A stretch of 64,000 bases of DNA from Cladophialophora immunda (Eukaryota > Ascomycota > Eurotiomycetes > Chaetothyriales > Herpotrichiellaceae): positions 1,628,777 to 1,692,776 of the forward strand of contig NW_015622545.1 of the NCBI RefSeq assembly GCF_000835495.1, given 5' to 3'. The notes under the pieces are model-generated. The model saw nothing but the letters and a program-made list of their open reading frames with translations, searched no databases and was not told the DNA's origin. The position numbers and the translations under genes are program-made. This document shows positions 10,274 to 20,933 of this stretch, piece after piece (within the stretch, counting starts at the first letter, position 1; each line of letters begins with the position of its first letter).

Positions 10274-12600
10274 TCAGCGGGCAGTTGATTGATCAAACAA
10301 CAAAGACGGATTAGTCGTGGCGACAGTGGAATCGATAACAGAGCCAGCGGGAAGGTCTGGATGAGCTGCGTCAGTGCCGTTCAAGCCGGCAAAGATGGCC
10401 TTCGCAGACTTCAGAATGGTCGTCAAACTCGGCCCAAGAGGTCTGATAAGGTCATAGGTGCCTGATATGACATACGTGAGCTGTTGGATGGTAAAACCAG
10501 CAGCGCCCATCTTGTTATACAAGTCGAGGAAATCCAGTGTCGGATCTGCTTCTTTGAAGGGATCTCCAAGCAGCTGGATTAGCTCTATCAGTAGAGCTGG
10601 TTTGAGTGCTAATGTTTGCGCGAGCAATGCGTAGCGGTAGGTTGTGGATATTGAGTCTCGCGCGAGATTCTCCTCGCTAGACGCTCGGCAGCTTCCAGGC
10701 CAGGAACGAGCGTGGATGCGTCGGTCAGTGTTTGAGGACTGAGCCCGCAAACTAGTCTCGCCGAATTTGCGCTTCCAGGTGAAAGGTCTCACTCATTGGC
10801 CTGGAATGGCGCACGGCGCGACATATTCACCACGGCGAATTCCAGCCCAGCCGAAGTGGAGGGCGTCGACTTCTTAAGGCCTGTCGACGATGCTCTGTTT
10901 GAAGAACTCCGCGCAACGCTGCGTAAGTACGAAGTCATCATTCTGAGAAAGACAGCGCTCGACGACGAAGGCGCGCTGGCCTTAGGCCGACGCTTTAGCG
11001 ACCTCGACGACGTCAAAGTCCACCGAGCAGCCGCGAATTTCCGCATCGACAACGGCAGAGGTCAAGCTGGTGAAATTCAAGATCGGATCCAAGTCATCTG
11101 GCTTGAGCTTGAGAGCTGCACGTATGGCGGGGATGTGAGCAGAGATTGGTGTGGTAGCAGAGAGATAATTGCCATTGATGTCCGCTGTGAAAACGTGGTC
11201 GACTCCGATAATCTTCTGAGTCAGAAACGACCTCGCGTACAATGAGCTGGATACAGAGTGCCGATGACAGTGCGGGTGCAAAGGGAGGGTGTTAATTCTT
11301 TGACTTCGTTGCTGACGTTTGAAGCCGTAAGTAGTAGCTACCGGAGGAGGCTTGCTCGAACGAAGATCTAGTGCCTCTACCTTGGGCTGCGGTTGAGGAG
11401 GCGTAGTTTTTCCAGCGATGGTGCGTCCAACAACAGGAGAACGAAGACTGGCAGCGTTGGGCCGTCAGCAGACTCTAGAACAATGATCTTTCCGAGGCAA
11501 TCGAACCATCTGTACAGGAGGCCGAAGATCTCGGAGTTTGAAAGGCATACCAGAGGATCCGCTTGGTCCCCTTGATTGACTGGGTGTGCGCCAATGTCTT
11601 GATCAACGTCAGGTTGCATGGACTCGGGGAATTGGATGACTTTGCGAAACGATTACGCTTCGATCTTTTGCCGTTTTATCCACCAGTGTTTCCAAAGCTC
11701 GGTAGCTGAAACGGATGCTCGACATAACGATCAGGTCGCGGCCTTTGGGATAAAATGGGTTCACAAGATTCGTCTTGGTGAGATCGACAACTTTGGTGTA
11801 CTGCATATTGGCCCGCGTGAGGAACTGGGCTTTCATCCAGCGTAAGCCAATGAGTTTATGAGGATTGTCCGACATGAAGTCTGCCTCGTTGTCGTACCCC
11901 CAATATTCCTAAGATTTTCGCACTCCAATCTGCTTCTGATAATGGTGATCGGTGATTGATGACGTTCCCGTTCGTGCGAGGACCTCAAGATATGATTTTG
12001 GCCAGAATGACTCTTTCATGAGGATGATGTGTTCCTTCCTCTTGAATTATGTCCAGAAATGCGGCCAAGACTGTGCTGCCGATTGTTTCATGATGTAGAG
12101 CAGACAACATCGAGTTATCTTCGGTGCCAAACGGCCGGACTGCGACCGGAGTGACGTGAGGCTTGCGGAAAACATCCAATACTTCTGTCCGGGATGTCTT
12201 CAGATCGTTCAGGTAGACTCGATTCGCCGCAATTGGTTGATAGAAAGGTCAAATGCCAGAGGATACACTTGCAGGCGTCGATCGTATCCTGAGAATCCGG
12301 TGTGTGCATTTTGGAGTGTGTACCCGGATTGACGAGAAAAGACTCCAGAACTTCGTTGACAAGGTCGATGGACGGGATGAGAGTATTCGCATTTTCGTAA
12401 GTCAATTGTAGGCGAAGAATGTCAAATCGCCGTCTCGATAGGACTTCTAATGCAGCGTTTTGGATTCCGATGGCATCGGTGTTTGGAAACTTTGGGAAAC
12501 TTGTTGTCGGATCGACCGACTCATCCAGGTTATTGTTTCGTAGATACTGGGCGAGGTCGAGAGCAACGGGTTTCAGCAGCGGGCTGCTTGGGGGACCTGG
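10274..12600 (-). pseudogene. Tc insecticidal-toxin complex subunit A-like relic
   Basis: The minus strand carries, in the correct order, several blocks typical of Tc toxin A subunits (TcA; bacterial in origin, also present in some moulds). First, near 12320-12560, comes the N-terminal block with the pattern R-R-x-D-[IL]-x-x-L-x-L-T-x-E-N-x-N-T followed by the IDLVNEVLE motif. Next is a block at 11640-11870 with the WMKAQFLTRA segment and NPxxPKG. Then follow blocks near 11440-11560 and 11080-11270, the second with an IRAALxLKPDDL motif. Last, at 10290-10640, is a block with the YRYALLAQxLxLK pattern followed by DPF and a phenylalanine-rich helix pair. The blocks lie in different frames with stops between them, so the gene is broken by several indels; the pore-forming and C-terminal parts of a normal A subunit (well over 2000 residues) are absent. 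The source was probably horizontal transfer in an ancestor. No active toxin can be made from this copy. Confidence 0.75.
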
Positions 12601-12604
12601 TTCA

Positions 12605-13150
12605 CTTTTCACCTGGTATGCATATAAACAAACCCAGGGCCATGAATTGAGGTAGAAAAGGTGAAAAGGTGAAAGGCCCAGTAGTGCTTCCCAGATGGAT
12701 GACCTAAAGATTGGATTCACGGCTCCACGCTTGAGGGACTCTTTTCTACGCCCAATGACACCATAACCGCCTCGATCGGATCGTCTCCACCAAGTTTGCG
12801 TGGACAACCACGCTTCGAACGTATGAGTTCCCGAGTGTATGAAAACACTACTGCGGCAATGTCGCATCGTACTCACCAAGCCAGAGACGAGAGTCCAGAT
12901 GGCATCAGAGAGTAAAGGATCTGGCCCATATCAGACCTTTCTACTGGACCTGCTCAGATCTAAAGAAAATCCCTCGCTCGCTCACATCTATCACAGTCCG
13001 CATTCCTGTCAGTGCACATTCCTCTCAGTCCGTGCCACACGGTCTGTGCCCAAAAACAAGTTCTCTTCCTTATTGCGGACCACGCCACTATCAAGCAACT
13101 GATTCTGTATCAATCTTGACACAAAGACCAAGACCGGATAGGCAAGGACA
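12605..13150. other. no recognisable gene
   Basis: Short frames only. The minus strand may hold the lost 5' end of the toxin-like relic, but I cannot recognise it. Confidence 0.3.
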
Positions 13151-13159
13151 CCTCCATTC

Positions 13160-13640
13160 CGATAGCGACGTGAGACCCAGGGGGACATCATCCGCGTTTT
13201 GCACTGCAACGATAATAACTCCTTCAGCCTATTTGCCCCGATCGAGATCTTCAACAAGGCTATCCAGGCCATCGTCCTCAACGCACAGTACGCGAGAAGG
13301 AAACGAAATTCTCGCCAGGAATGAAAGACTCAGACACCGAGCGACTCGCCCAGAATCCCTCCGCCCAAAACCGCGAAATGTCCCCTCATCAAGACTGAAG
13401 ACACTGGAAACCGTGCCTCATTTTTCGGGTCGCAACGGCTGAGCAACCGCACGGGTATTTTGCAGTCGTACCAGACGGAGAAGAGGAGTTCAACCCATTG
13501 AAAACATCATTCAAGTGGGCAGCCATCTGCCATCATAATGATCTATGGTTATGCCTTTATTTCAAGGTCGTATTGAGTCCTCAGACCGTTGGCGCTAAGA
13601 GCCCGGGAAACAGGCCAGGTTTTGGCCATCGAGCCTGAAT
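13160..13640 (+). pseudogene. decayed gene of unknown family
   Basis: Three plus-strand blocks in different frames read like conserved protein: one near 13205-13320 containing SFSLFAPIEIFNKAIQAIVL, a short one near 13330-13390, and one at about 13430-13640 with FNPLKTSFKWAAICHH and DLWLCLYFKVVLS. Frame changes and a stop near 13395 break it. I do not recognise the family. It could equally be a spliced gene whose introns I have misread, though no good donor/acceptor pairs were seen at the frame changes. Confidence 0.4.
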
Positions 13641-14985
13641 GTGGCGCAGGCTCGAGAGGTAAGTTTCTGCTATATCTTAGCCAAAGATGCCCAAAACTAA
13701 CCACATTCGTCCGGACAGAGCCCAGTCTCTCACTACGTCCATCCGTGAATACTTGAGGATGACAAACCGGAATCCAATGACCGAGCTTGCCCAGACCTCC
13801 CCCAGACCTCGCAAGACATAATGCGGACGAAGAGAAAGTCTCCTGAACCCCTCTCGGAGAATGACCAACGTCACATCACACAAAACGGACCAAGACGGCA
13901 GACGGTCTAGGCATCAGATTCGGCGGGATCTCTCAAAAGCCCAACGACAAGAGAAAATCCTGGCCAAGCTGCAACGACAAGAGAAGATTCTGGTCGAGGA
14001 GCAACCTCGGGAAAGGAGTCTGAGTAAGATGGTTACGACAACAAGGATAATACTTCAAAGCATAGCACATCACGGCCGACACCACTGCCACCAGCGCCAC
14101 CACAGGATGCAACCTCAACGCCTGACCAAGACTATTTAAAGCCTCCTCCAGTGGTACCCAAGTCATGGTAGGAAGCAGGCACCCTCGGTGGCATTGGAAG
14201 TCTAGTGGTGAATGAATGCTTCGACGATAACCCTGACCAGATGATCGACTTTCTGGCCTCGTCCCTAGGATACATGGAGATCAGCAAAGCCTTGAGAAAT
14301 CCATGTGTGGCCAGGAAATTGAAGCTTCATCCGAACGAAATCTTGATGGACCATAACAGGGGGCCCAGCTGGTTGCGGTAATTCATCGTGGACTGGCCAA
14401 GTGCTTGCTTGCCAGCCTGCTTTTGCCTCCTGTCGGCAAAGATAGAGAGGCATATGGAAAAGACGGAGATGACGATTTCGGATCTCAGAATGGTGGGTCG
14501 AGGCAGAACGGAAGAGGGACGCTGGCGCTAGAGTGAATGATCTGTACCGTCTGCGAGCGCTCGAGTCTGGTTGGTTCACGTGCTGGTGCTGGTGGAGTGA
14601 CATGGATGCAGCGTGGAGCGTCTGGTAGCAGTAGTGGTTATGAAGTGAAATCAATGACAGAAGATATTCAGTTCAAGTTGAGAGGCGGCGGGCGGTGTGT
14701 GTGCACAGCGTGTAGAACCATGCCTGTACTGGACTGCGGTGGGCTGATACCCCGCTTCTCTGCGAGCTGGCAAGAGTCCCATCTCTGGGTTTCTGCCCGT
14801 GGAAATGATCGTCTTCGTGAGCCTCTGGGACTCGGTGTCGCACTGGCTCCTAACGTGGGTGTTGTCCCTGCAGAGAGCCGTTAGGTTCGAGCTGTTTGGC
14901 CGCATGGAGGTACCTGTGCTCACCTGCGTGACAGGAATGGCGTCTTGCAAGCCGCCCGCACCGAGCCTGTTCGGATTGGAGATTG
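13641..14985. other. no recognisable gene
   Basis: Contains a Gln/Arg-rich frame near 13861-14139 (+) with a short internal duplication (QRQEKIL twice), and unrelated frames on both strands. Nothing assignable. Confidence 0.35.
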
Positions 14986-15306
14986 TCAGCGGAGGGAGGC
15001 GTTGGGAAGATGGCCGGCGTTCATTCCACGCACTGTGCGGTCGAACTCTTCGTAGACAGTCCGTTGTGTCTCATTGAGACCACCGACGGTTTGCTTGTAG
15101 GGCTCAGGAATCCACCCTACCCACCGATTGATTGATTCTTTAGGGAATAATATCCCGGTCTCCTCCTTCAGCAAGGAACCGGCGGCGGCGTTCTTCCAGA
15201 TCAGAACAGCGTCGGTGACCAGGTGGTCGATTTCTGCAACAGCGCACTGCTCGGCTGCCCGTTCGACAAACGAACAAGCGGTGTCCAAATTGTCATTAAC
15301 ACACAT
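14986..15306 (-). CDS. hypothetical protein fragment
   Basis: This open frame of 106 codons begins at a GTG/ATG-like position near 15306 and is rich in acidic and aromatic residues (EIDHLVTDAVLIWKNAAAG, RTVYEEFDRTVRGMN). It has the composition of a soluble helical protein and no low complexity. No family is recognised; it may be one exon of a longer gene or a relic. Confidence 0.3.
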   Translation of the reverse strand: MCVNDNLDTACSFVERAAEQCAVAEIDHLVTDAVLIWKNAAAGSLLKEETGILFPKESINRWVGWIPEPYKQTVGGLNETQRTVYEEFDRTVRGMNAGHLPNASLR

Positions 15307-16080
15307 CAGGGTGTCTGGGAAAGTTGCTTAAATACCCCGTGGAAGCCGAATCGGCATTAGCGATTGAGCGCGTCCTTGCACGCTATTGTATGAGTAGCTG
15401 GGAGGACGTTCAGGCGCGCCCGGCTGATCGGCTGATCGGGATTCATGGGCGGCAGACTCGTTTGTGAGGAGTTTTGAGCAGGACGGAGAGCTTTGAGGAA
15501 GGCAAGGAGTTTTGAGGAGGGGGAGGAGTCGTGGCGTGGCGTTCGAGATGAAGCCGTTGGGTGAAGCGACAGATGAAAAGCTCTCGCTTGTGTTGTTTGG
15601 CCCGGTGGTGTGGTGCAAGGTCTTAGCAGTCTTCGTTCGTCGGCACTTCTGCACGGACATTACTCCAGTCACAAACGTAATTTTCAATACCATATCAATA
15701 AGCCTGATACAATACCTAATATAACTCGAAAGGTATTAATATTTTAGCAATACTCTTGGTATTTCCATACGCTAAGGCCTAGTTATATGGAAATAAAAAG
15801 CCAAAACTTTTCGCCCCTAAAATCCTTTCCTCTGTGATGGGTTGAACCCTGAAGGAGGCTCGGTTCGGAGGAACCAGCGCCATGCCACCTCCCAATTGGT
15901 CAGCCGTACAACATCTACGCAAGGGGTACACGACCGCGCAAGGAGTGCAGATCAAGAGAGTCTTGACAACCAGAACACCGCACGCAAGGGGTGGATGGCG
16001 TATACAGGAATAAGGAGGCAAGGGAAAGAGGCAAGACAAAAGGTACCCCTTATAGGAGGGCGTACGATATAAGGAGAGAG
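15307..16080. other. no gene; short AT-rich stretch
   Basis: A segment near 15424-15465 (GGGATTCATGGGCGGCAGAC) matches part of the zinc-knuckle relic at about 46137-46165. Bases 15690-15830 are AT-rich with many stops in all frames. Confidence 0.4.
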
Positions 16081-16084
16081 GTAG

Positions 16085-16380
16085 TCTGCGTTGAGAACAA
16101 AGTTCAAGTCCAGGAGCGCGCTGCTGAGAGCTGAGTGCTGAGTGCTGAGTGCTGAGTGCCAGAGTCAGGAAAAAAGCCAAAATTCTGGGAGTTCCTCTGG
16201 CCTGCTCAGTGCCCTGCTGAGACTGAGTGTCTGAGTGCTGGGAAATGAGTGCTGGGGAAAAAAAAAAAGAAAGTTCTGCGAGTGCCTTCTGCCTTCTTGC
16301 CTGCACTGACTGCGGTGCACAGTCTGCATGGTCTGACCTGCACTCGCTGCGCCCACTCTTGATATCACTCCCCCCTCCAG
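16085..16380 (+). repeat. degenerate family B-like repeat with GAGTGCTGAGT units
   Basis: Tandem GAGTGCTGAGTGCTGAGT units are followed by a stretch containing TTCTGGGAGTTCC, GCGAGTGCCTTCTGCC, CACTCGCTGCGCCC and a poly-A run. The same order of words occurs in the repeats at 30885-31300 and 58310-58880. Confidence 0.5.
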
Positions 16381-16383
16381 CAG

Positions 16384-16546
16384 CCCCAGAGAATGTTTCC
16401 CAGCAGCACAAGACGAGTTCTTCCCAGCTCAATAAAATCTTTCCCAGCCCAGAGAATGTTTCCCAGCAGCACAAGACGAATTCTTCCCAGCTCAATAAAA
16501 TCTTCCCCAGCCCAAAGAATGTTTCCCAGCAGCACACGACGAGCCT
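16384..16546. repeat. 60-base tandem repeat, nearly three copies
   Basis: The unit beginning CCCAGAGAATGTTTCCCAGC and containing AGCTCAATAAAATCTT is repeated almost exactly, with a shortened third copy. It starts within 20 bases of the stop codon of the six-exon gene on the minus strand, so it lies in that gene's 3' untranslated region. Confidence 0.9.
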
Positions 16547-16561
16547 TTTCCATTTGCCAAT

Positions 16562-17725
16562 TCATCTTGATACCATGCCAAACGGTGCCTGAGAGCCGGG
16601 GAGCCGCATCGTCTGGTTCGGCTTCTGCTTCTTCTGTTGTTTCTTCGCCTCAGCGTCAGTAGTGGTGCGAGCGTTGTCACCATTGCCAGTTGCAGGAGTG
16701 GTAGTGGTATTGGCCTTGTCAACCTGGGCACCTTCCGGCTCTGGGCCTGCGGACAGCTTGCGTTTAGACCGCGTCGTCTGAACAGGCTTGGTCGGATCCC
16801 ATCGGATGAGCCCAGCATGCTCCTCCTCCAGCTCGTTAGTGCGATCAGCCTGACCGCGGCTGTCACGCGCGTACACAGCAAAGTTATCCTCCCCATCCTC
16901 CTTGGAGGTGACAGCGATAGAATCAGACTTCATCGTCCAAGGGTCAAAGGACAGTTGAGCTTCAGGCGACCAGCTCGGTAGGCGAATACCACCCTGAGCA
17001 GAGGGTTAGCAGGCGAGTGAGTGGTGGATGAAACGGAAGAGACTCACGCTCTGGGCATTGACCTCAGCCAGTCTCCTGGTGGCCTCCACAAGTTGGGCGA
17101 GTCCACGGTGGAGAGCATCCTGGTTCGCAGGCTGCTCCTTGGAGCGCTGATCAGCCGCGATGAACATGGCGTCAAGCTGCCTGGCCATCGCCTGGATCGC
17201 ACCTCCTAGCCGGCTGTCAGTACGCTTTCAGCCTGTTGCGGATGTTGAGCACTCACGGCTGAACTGATGATAAATTGTCCAGTTGCTCACCCCGGCCCGA
17301 ATGAGGAACCGGGTCATCTCGATGCAACTCTTGGGGATCTTACCCGTTAGCAAGCAACAGGCAAGAGAACAGCTTGACTTACTGGAACGCAGATTAAGTT
17401 GAGAGATCGACAGTGATCACAAGGACCTCTGGATGTGTTACAGGTCAGAGAACCTGAATCTCGATATGAGTGGTTGGCATACGAACAAGTAGGGTGAAAG
17501 CTGGTGACTTACCACTCTCCGTGATGAGAACTTGGTTGTTCCTGGCCAGGCTTCGAACACATCTTTGACAAACGTGACTACTGGGAGAGTCGCCTGCGAC
17601 GCGAAGAGGAGTGAGCCTGTCTGGAAGAGGATCGGGCTTCTTTGGAAGAGCGTTGAGCTTCTCTGGGCTAGGTTGCTGTTAGCATGACGGGAGTCGATAC
17701 AAGGAGCGTATACTCACGGAGCCAT
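16562..17725 (-). CDS. six-exon gene: CxxC-motif protein with basic tail, unknown function
   Basis: Exons (minus): 17718-17725, 17513-17667, 17383-17426, 17257-17338, 17048-17205, 16562-16993. All introns (50, 86, 44, 51, 54 bases) have GT..AG ends (GTGAGT or GTAAGT donors) and every junction keeps frame, giving 292 residues. Near the N-terminus paired cysteines (C36-x2-C39, C57-x2-C60, plus C67 and C74, in VCQRCVRSL and GPCDHCRSLNLICVP) resemble a small zinc-binding module. Next is a helical region (about 75-150) with an Ala/Glu/Arg-rich helix, then an acidic stretch (SKEDGEDNF, ELEEEHAG) and a basic tail with RSKRK and KKQQKKQK, which look like nuclear signals. There is no membrane segment. 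Proteins with this cysteine layout seem to recur in ascomycetes, often as poorly characterised families; a regulatory or DNA/RNA-binding role is inference only. The tiny 8-base first exon is notable. No lesion is visible. Confidence 0.8.
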
Positions 17726-18094
17726 TTCGAAAAGAAGAATGGAAAGAGAGAGGAATGGGGAGAAAGAAGAATGGAGAGAAAGAAGAGTTCTACAGAAGGG
17801 ATTGATATAGCCTTGGCCGTCGCAACGTCAAGGCACGTGCAACGCCAAAACCTAAGCACATCTTGCTATTGACTCAGGAACACCTTATTGAGATCTCACT
17901 GAGTACGACGAGGCACTGCCTGCGCTTCGGCGTGCAGTCGCTGTCGACCAAGTAACCTTCTTAGATACTCCTTTGTCCTACAATTCACCAATTCAAGTGC
18001 ACAGCGTCATAGCCGCCCCGGGTTTGTGTCTTGTTATCATGCACGGAGTATGGACACAATGACAAAGCCCGCCTCAGTCTGATTGTCCTTCTGA

Positions 18095-18885
18095 TTGCCC
18101 TCCTCGCCCAAGAAGACCTTAATGTGCGAGCACCTGTACTACCTGTCAACACCCATGCCTCCACGCTCTCTTGTCAAGCCTCATTTTCTGCATCAACAAC
18201 CTGACATCAGATCCTTGAAGATGTGCTCTTTTCGAAAAGATGTTGACTACATCTGCACTCTGTGGAAGGAACAAAGAGCTGCAAGTCAAGGATTGCTTTA
18301 CATCATGGCAGCTCTGAGATGCTACGCTTTGATAGTAAAGGGTCGGTGGCCTTGTCCACATTCGTCCTCGATATCATCAATGGCCTCTGGCCCGGGACTC
18401 CGTCGCCAGGTTGTCCAAACGTATCCCCTCCCAAACAGACGATCCGGCTCCTTCCAACGATTAACAGGCCTCCAAGCATCTCTGTACCTACGACTAGATC
18501 ACAGCCTACACCTCGAAAGAAGACGATATACAGCGGCCGTTTTCGAATATCGGCAATATTTTCAACTGGCTGTTCAAGAATGCCCATCCATACACGGTTC
18601 CCCTGAGCTCGATTGGTTACACAACAACTTTTCCTGCTGATAACAACATTCAACCGAAAACTGCCGAAGCAGGAATCTGCTGTGAGACGCAGACTTTGAT
18701 CAAGATCCGACGCGAAACAGACGTGGACGTCATGGTCAGAGCTTGGAGTGATGCTAGAAACAGCGCAGACAGTATAATGGTGCCATGTCTGTTCGAGGGT
18801 CTCTTCAGCCCTACGTCCGGATTAGCCAGTTACCTGGACATGTGGTACTGGATGTGCTCAAGCCCTCCTATGACAAGCTACTGAA
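18095..18885 (+). pseudogene. decayed gene of unknown family
   Basis: Protein-like sequence moves between frames. A frame at 18262-18540 contains a VALSTFVLDIINGLWPG segment. Another from about 18535 to 18884 contains IGNIFNWLFKNAHPYTVPLS, GYTTTFPADNNIQPK and a long polar helix-like end. Neither alone is a complete gene and no canonical intron bridges them, so indels are the simplest explanation. No family is recognised. Confidence 0.35.
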
Positions 18886-18894
18886 CAGGTGTGA

Positions 18895-20113
18895 GTGGCC
18901 GTGGCACTTCTCACTACGCGTGAAAAACTGCGAAGCAGCACTTGCCTCGGTCAAGCCTACTCTACGGTCATGAAAAGATCCAATGACATAGCCTCCGACT
19001 GCGAGGCATCTAATGGCTGCAGGGCATCCAACGACGGCGATCTCGACAACGAGGCATTAGAGTTCGACGACAATGCATTGGAAGCTGAGGCGCACGAACA
19101 CACCTCAACCGGTTTCGGCGACAATCCTGATGCGACCACCGGTGTTTGGCCACCGGCTCCACAGTTCAACTGCTCTGATAACGCGCCGATCGTGGAACCC
19201 GACCCGATGCCATACGGCAGATTCTTGGAGATGCTCAACAATGATGGATTTTGAATGTCCACAGGAGCAGCCGGAGGCAGCCCCCCTTTCTTGGAGTCCC
19301 AGCAGATGGGCACAGCAACTCCGAGGTGGCGAAGAAGCAGGGAGTTGGTGAGGTCGACGACCAGGACCAGCGAAAGAGGCGAAAGCTGGAAGAGCATGCA
19401 TCATCACATTCCAGACCAGTTGAGCTGGAGACACTGGAGTGAAGCTCATCCAGGGACCTTGAGATGGTCAAGTCCTGAGCACTCGTTCATACCAGCCACG
19501 TGTCGGACACGGACTAGATGGCATCGTCAATGGCGTTTTCCGCCGGGGAGCTGTTGCGCGGCGCACAGTCCCCGTCACCCGGTCGCGTTCGAAAACATGG
19601 CCTACGTCAAAACAACAACAGCATCAATGCGAATCAGCAGAAGATATTGTAAGGAAGCTATCAGCACTGCAGTCAGCATCGGCAGAAGCTAGGGATTGGT
19701 GGAAAAGAGAAAGATGGATGAATCATGTTGACAGACCCAATGTATTATGTATATCAGCCCCGCCTCTGTCGGTATGCCTGCCACCCCCCAACGACAAGGC
19801 TCGGCCAGCAACCTTTTTGCGACTGATTGCAACACGCAACCTAGTTCATATTGAGTCACAGTCGACGCGCTCGCAAGCAACATGCATAGATACTTCAACC
19901 ACCCTGCTCAGGTGTGTTGTCGTGCGGGAGATTCTTACCCAAATTCGTCCATTCTGTTACCTTCGGCCTTTATGCTCCCCTCGAGAGATTGGACAACTGA
20001 ATTTTGCAAAGACGGGCGTGGGTTTCTTGGCCGCACTTTTCAAGGCAGGTCCAAGTGCGAAACCGAATACGGCAAGTATTTCTCGCCCGGGCTGCTGTGT
20101 TCTGAAGCTTTAG
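18895..20113 (+). pseudogene. hypothetical acidic/coiled-coil gene remnant
   Basis: A frame at 18895-19254 is acidic (DLDNEALEFDDNALEAEAHE) and ends in PMPYGRFLEMLNNDGF. A frame at 19251-19442 has a basic NLS-like QRKRRKLEE. A third, open from about 19474 to 20113, begins with a heptad-like helix (ESAEDIVRKLSALQSASAEA). The order acidic region, basic patch, coiled coil suggests one nuclear protein gene now split over frames. Introns cannot be excluded. Family unknown. Confidence 0.35.
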
Positions 20114-20164
20114 AGCTAGGAGCATTCTGCAACGCCAGTGTCTCTCCGGCGCCCTATGTGTGAA

Positions 20165-20262
20165 TAAAGCAACGACTGCTCGTCTGCGTGGCCGGGCGCC
20201 CCCCTCCTGGAGTTGTCTTTGTGACTGTTCATCTGTGCGGCCCCCCTTCTGGAGCTGTTGAG
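20165..20262. repeat. 45-base direct duplication
   Basis: The pair CCTCCTGGAGTTGTC...GTGCG and CCTTCTGGAGCTGTTG, with the flanking CATCTGTGCGGCC, forms two adjacent imperfect copies just upstream of the oxygenase gene's presumed promoter region. Confidence 0.6.
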
Positions 20263-20933
20263 CCGGTGGGAGAGATCGATGGTGAGGGTGAGGGCGAGCT
20301 CGGGTTCTTCGGTCTCGGGGCTGGAAGTGTCTGAGCCTGCGGCAGTTCTGGGACTGAGTTGCTCGCCATTTGGCACTGCGAGTGCTGGTGCTGATGCGGA
20401 TTCCAGTCCAGTCACACAGCTTCCCCCATCGATGTTCAAGCTTGTTGGGCCTTCCTGGGAGGTGGCCAAGACGATCAAACTCATGCTTGTGCCGGGACAA
20501 ACCACCAGCGTCGGGCCCCAGTGTTGCCAGGAATCGATTGATCGATGAATCCATTCCCTATAACCTGATTGGCTGGGATAATGTTATTCCGTTCCTAGCT
20601 ACCTACCTAATACGGAATAGAACAGTGAGACTATGCTGTTTTAGGAGCGACTCTAACTAGACCTTCTACTTGTAGTATTAACACGGCCGCTCGCCATTTC
20701 TCGTGTCGCGCGTGACTATTGTTGAACAAAGGCGGAAGTGCATTGGACGTGCCAAGAAATCACTCGGCTTTTCTGACTGCGCAGAAAGACACACATTTCC
20801 CGTCAGCACCACCAGCCAAAAAATACAAGCTTCGTCCTTCCTTTGTCTTCATCCCTCCCTTGTCTTCACACTACCTCTTACTCCTACAAGATACCCTTCG
20901 ATTTGTAACACACGGCACTTGAACTCAAGTACG

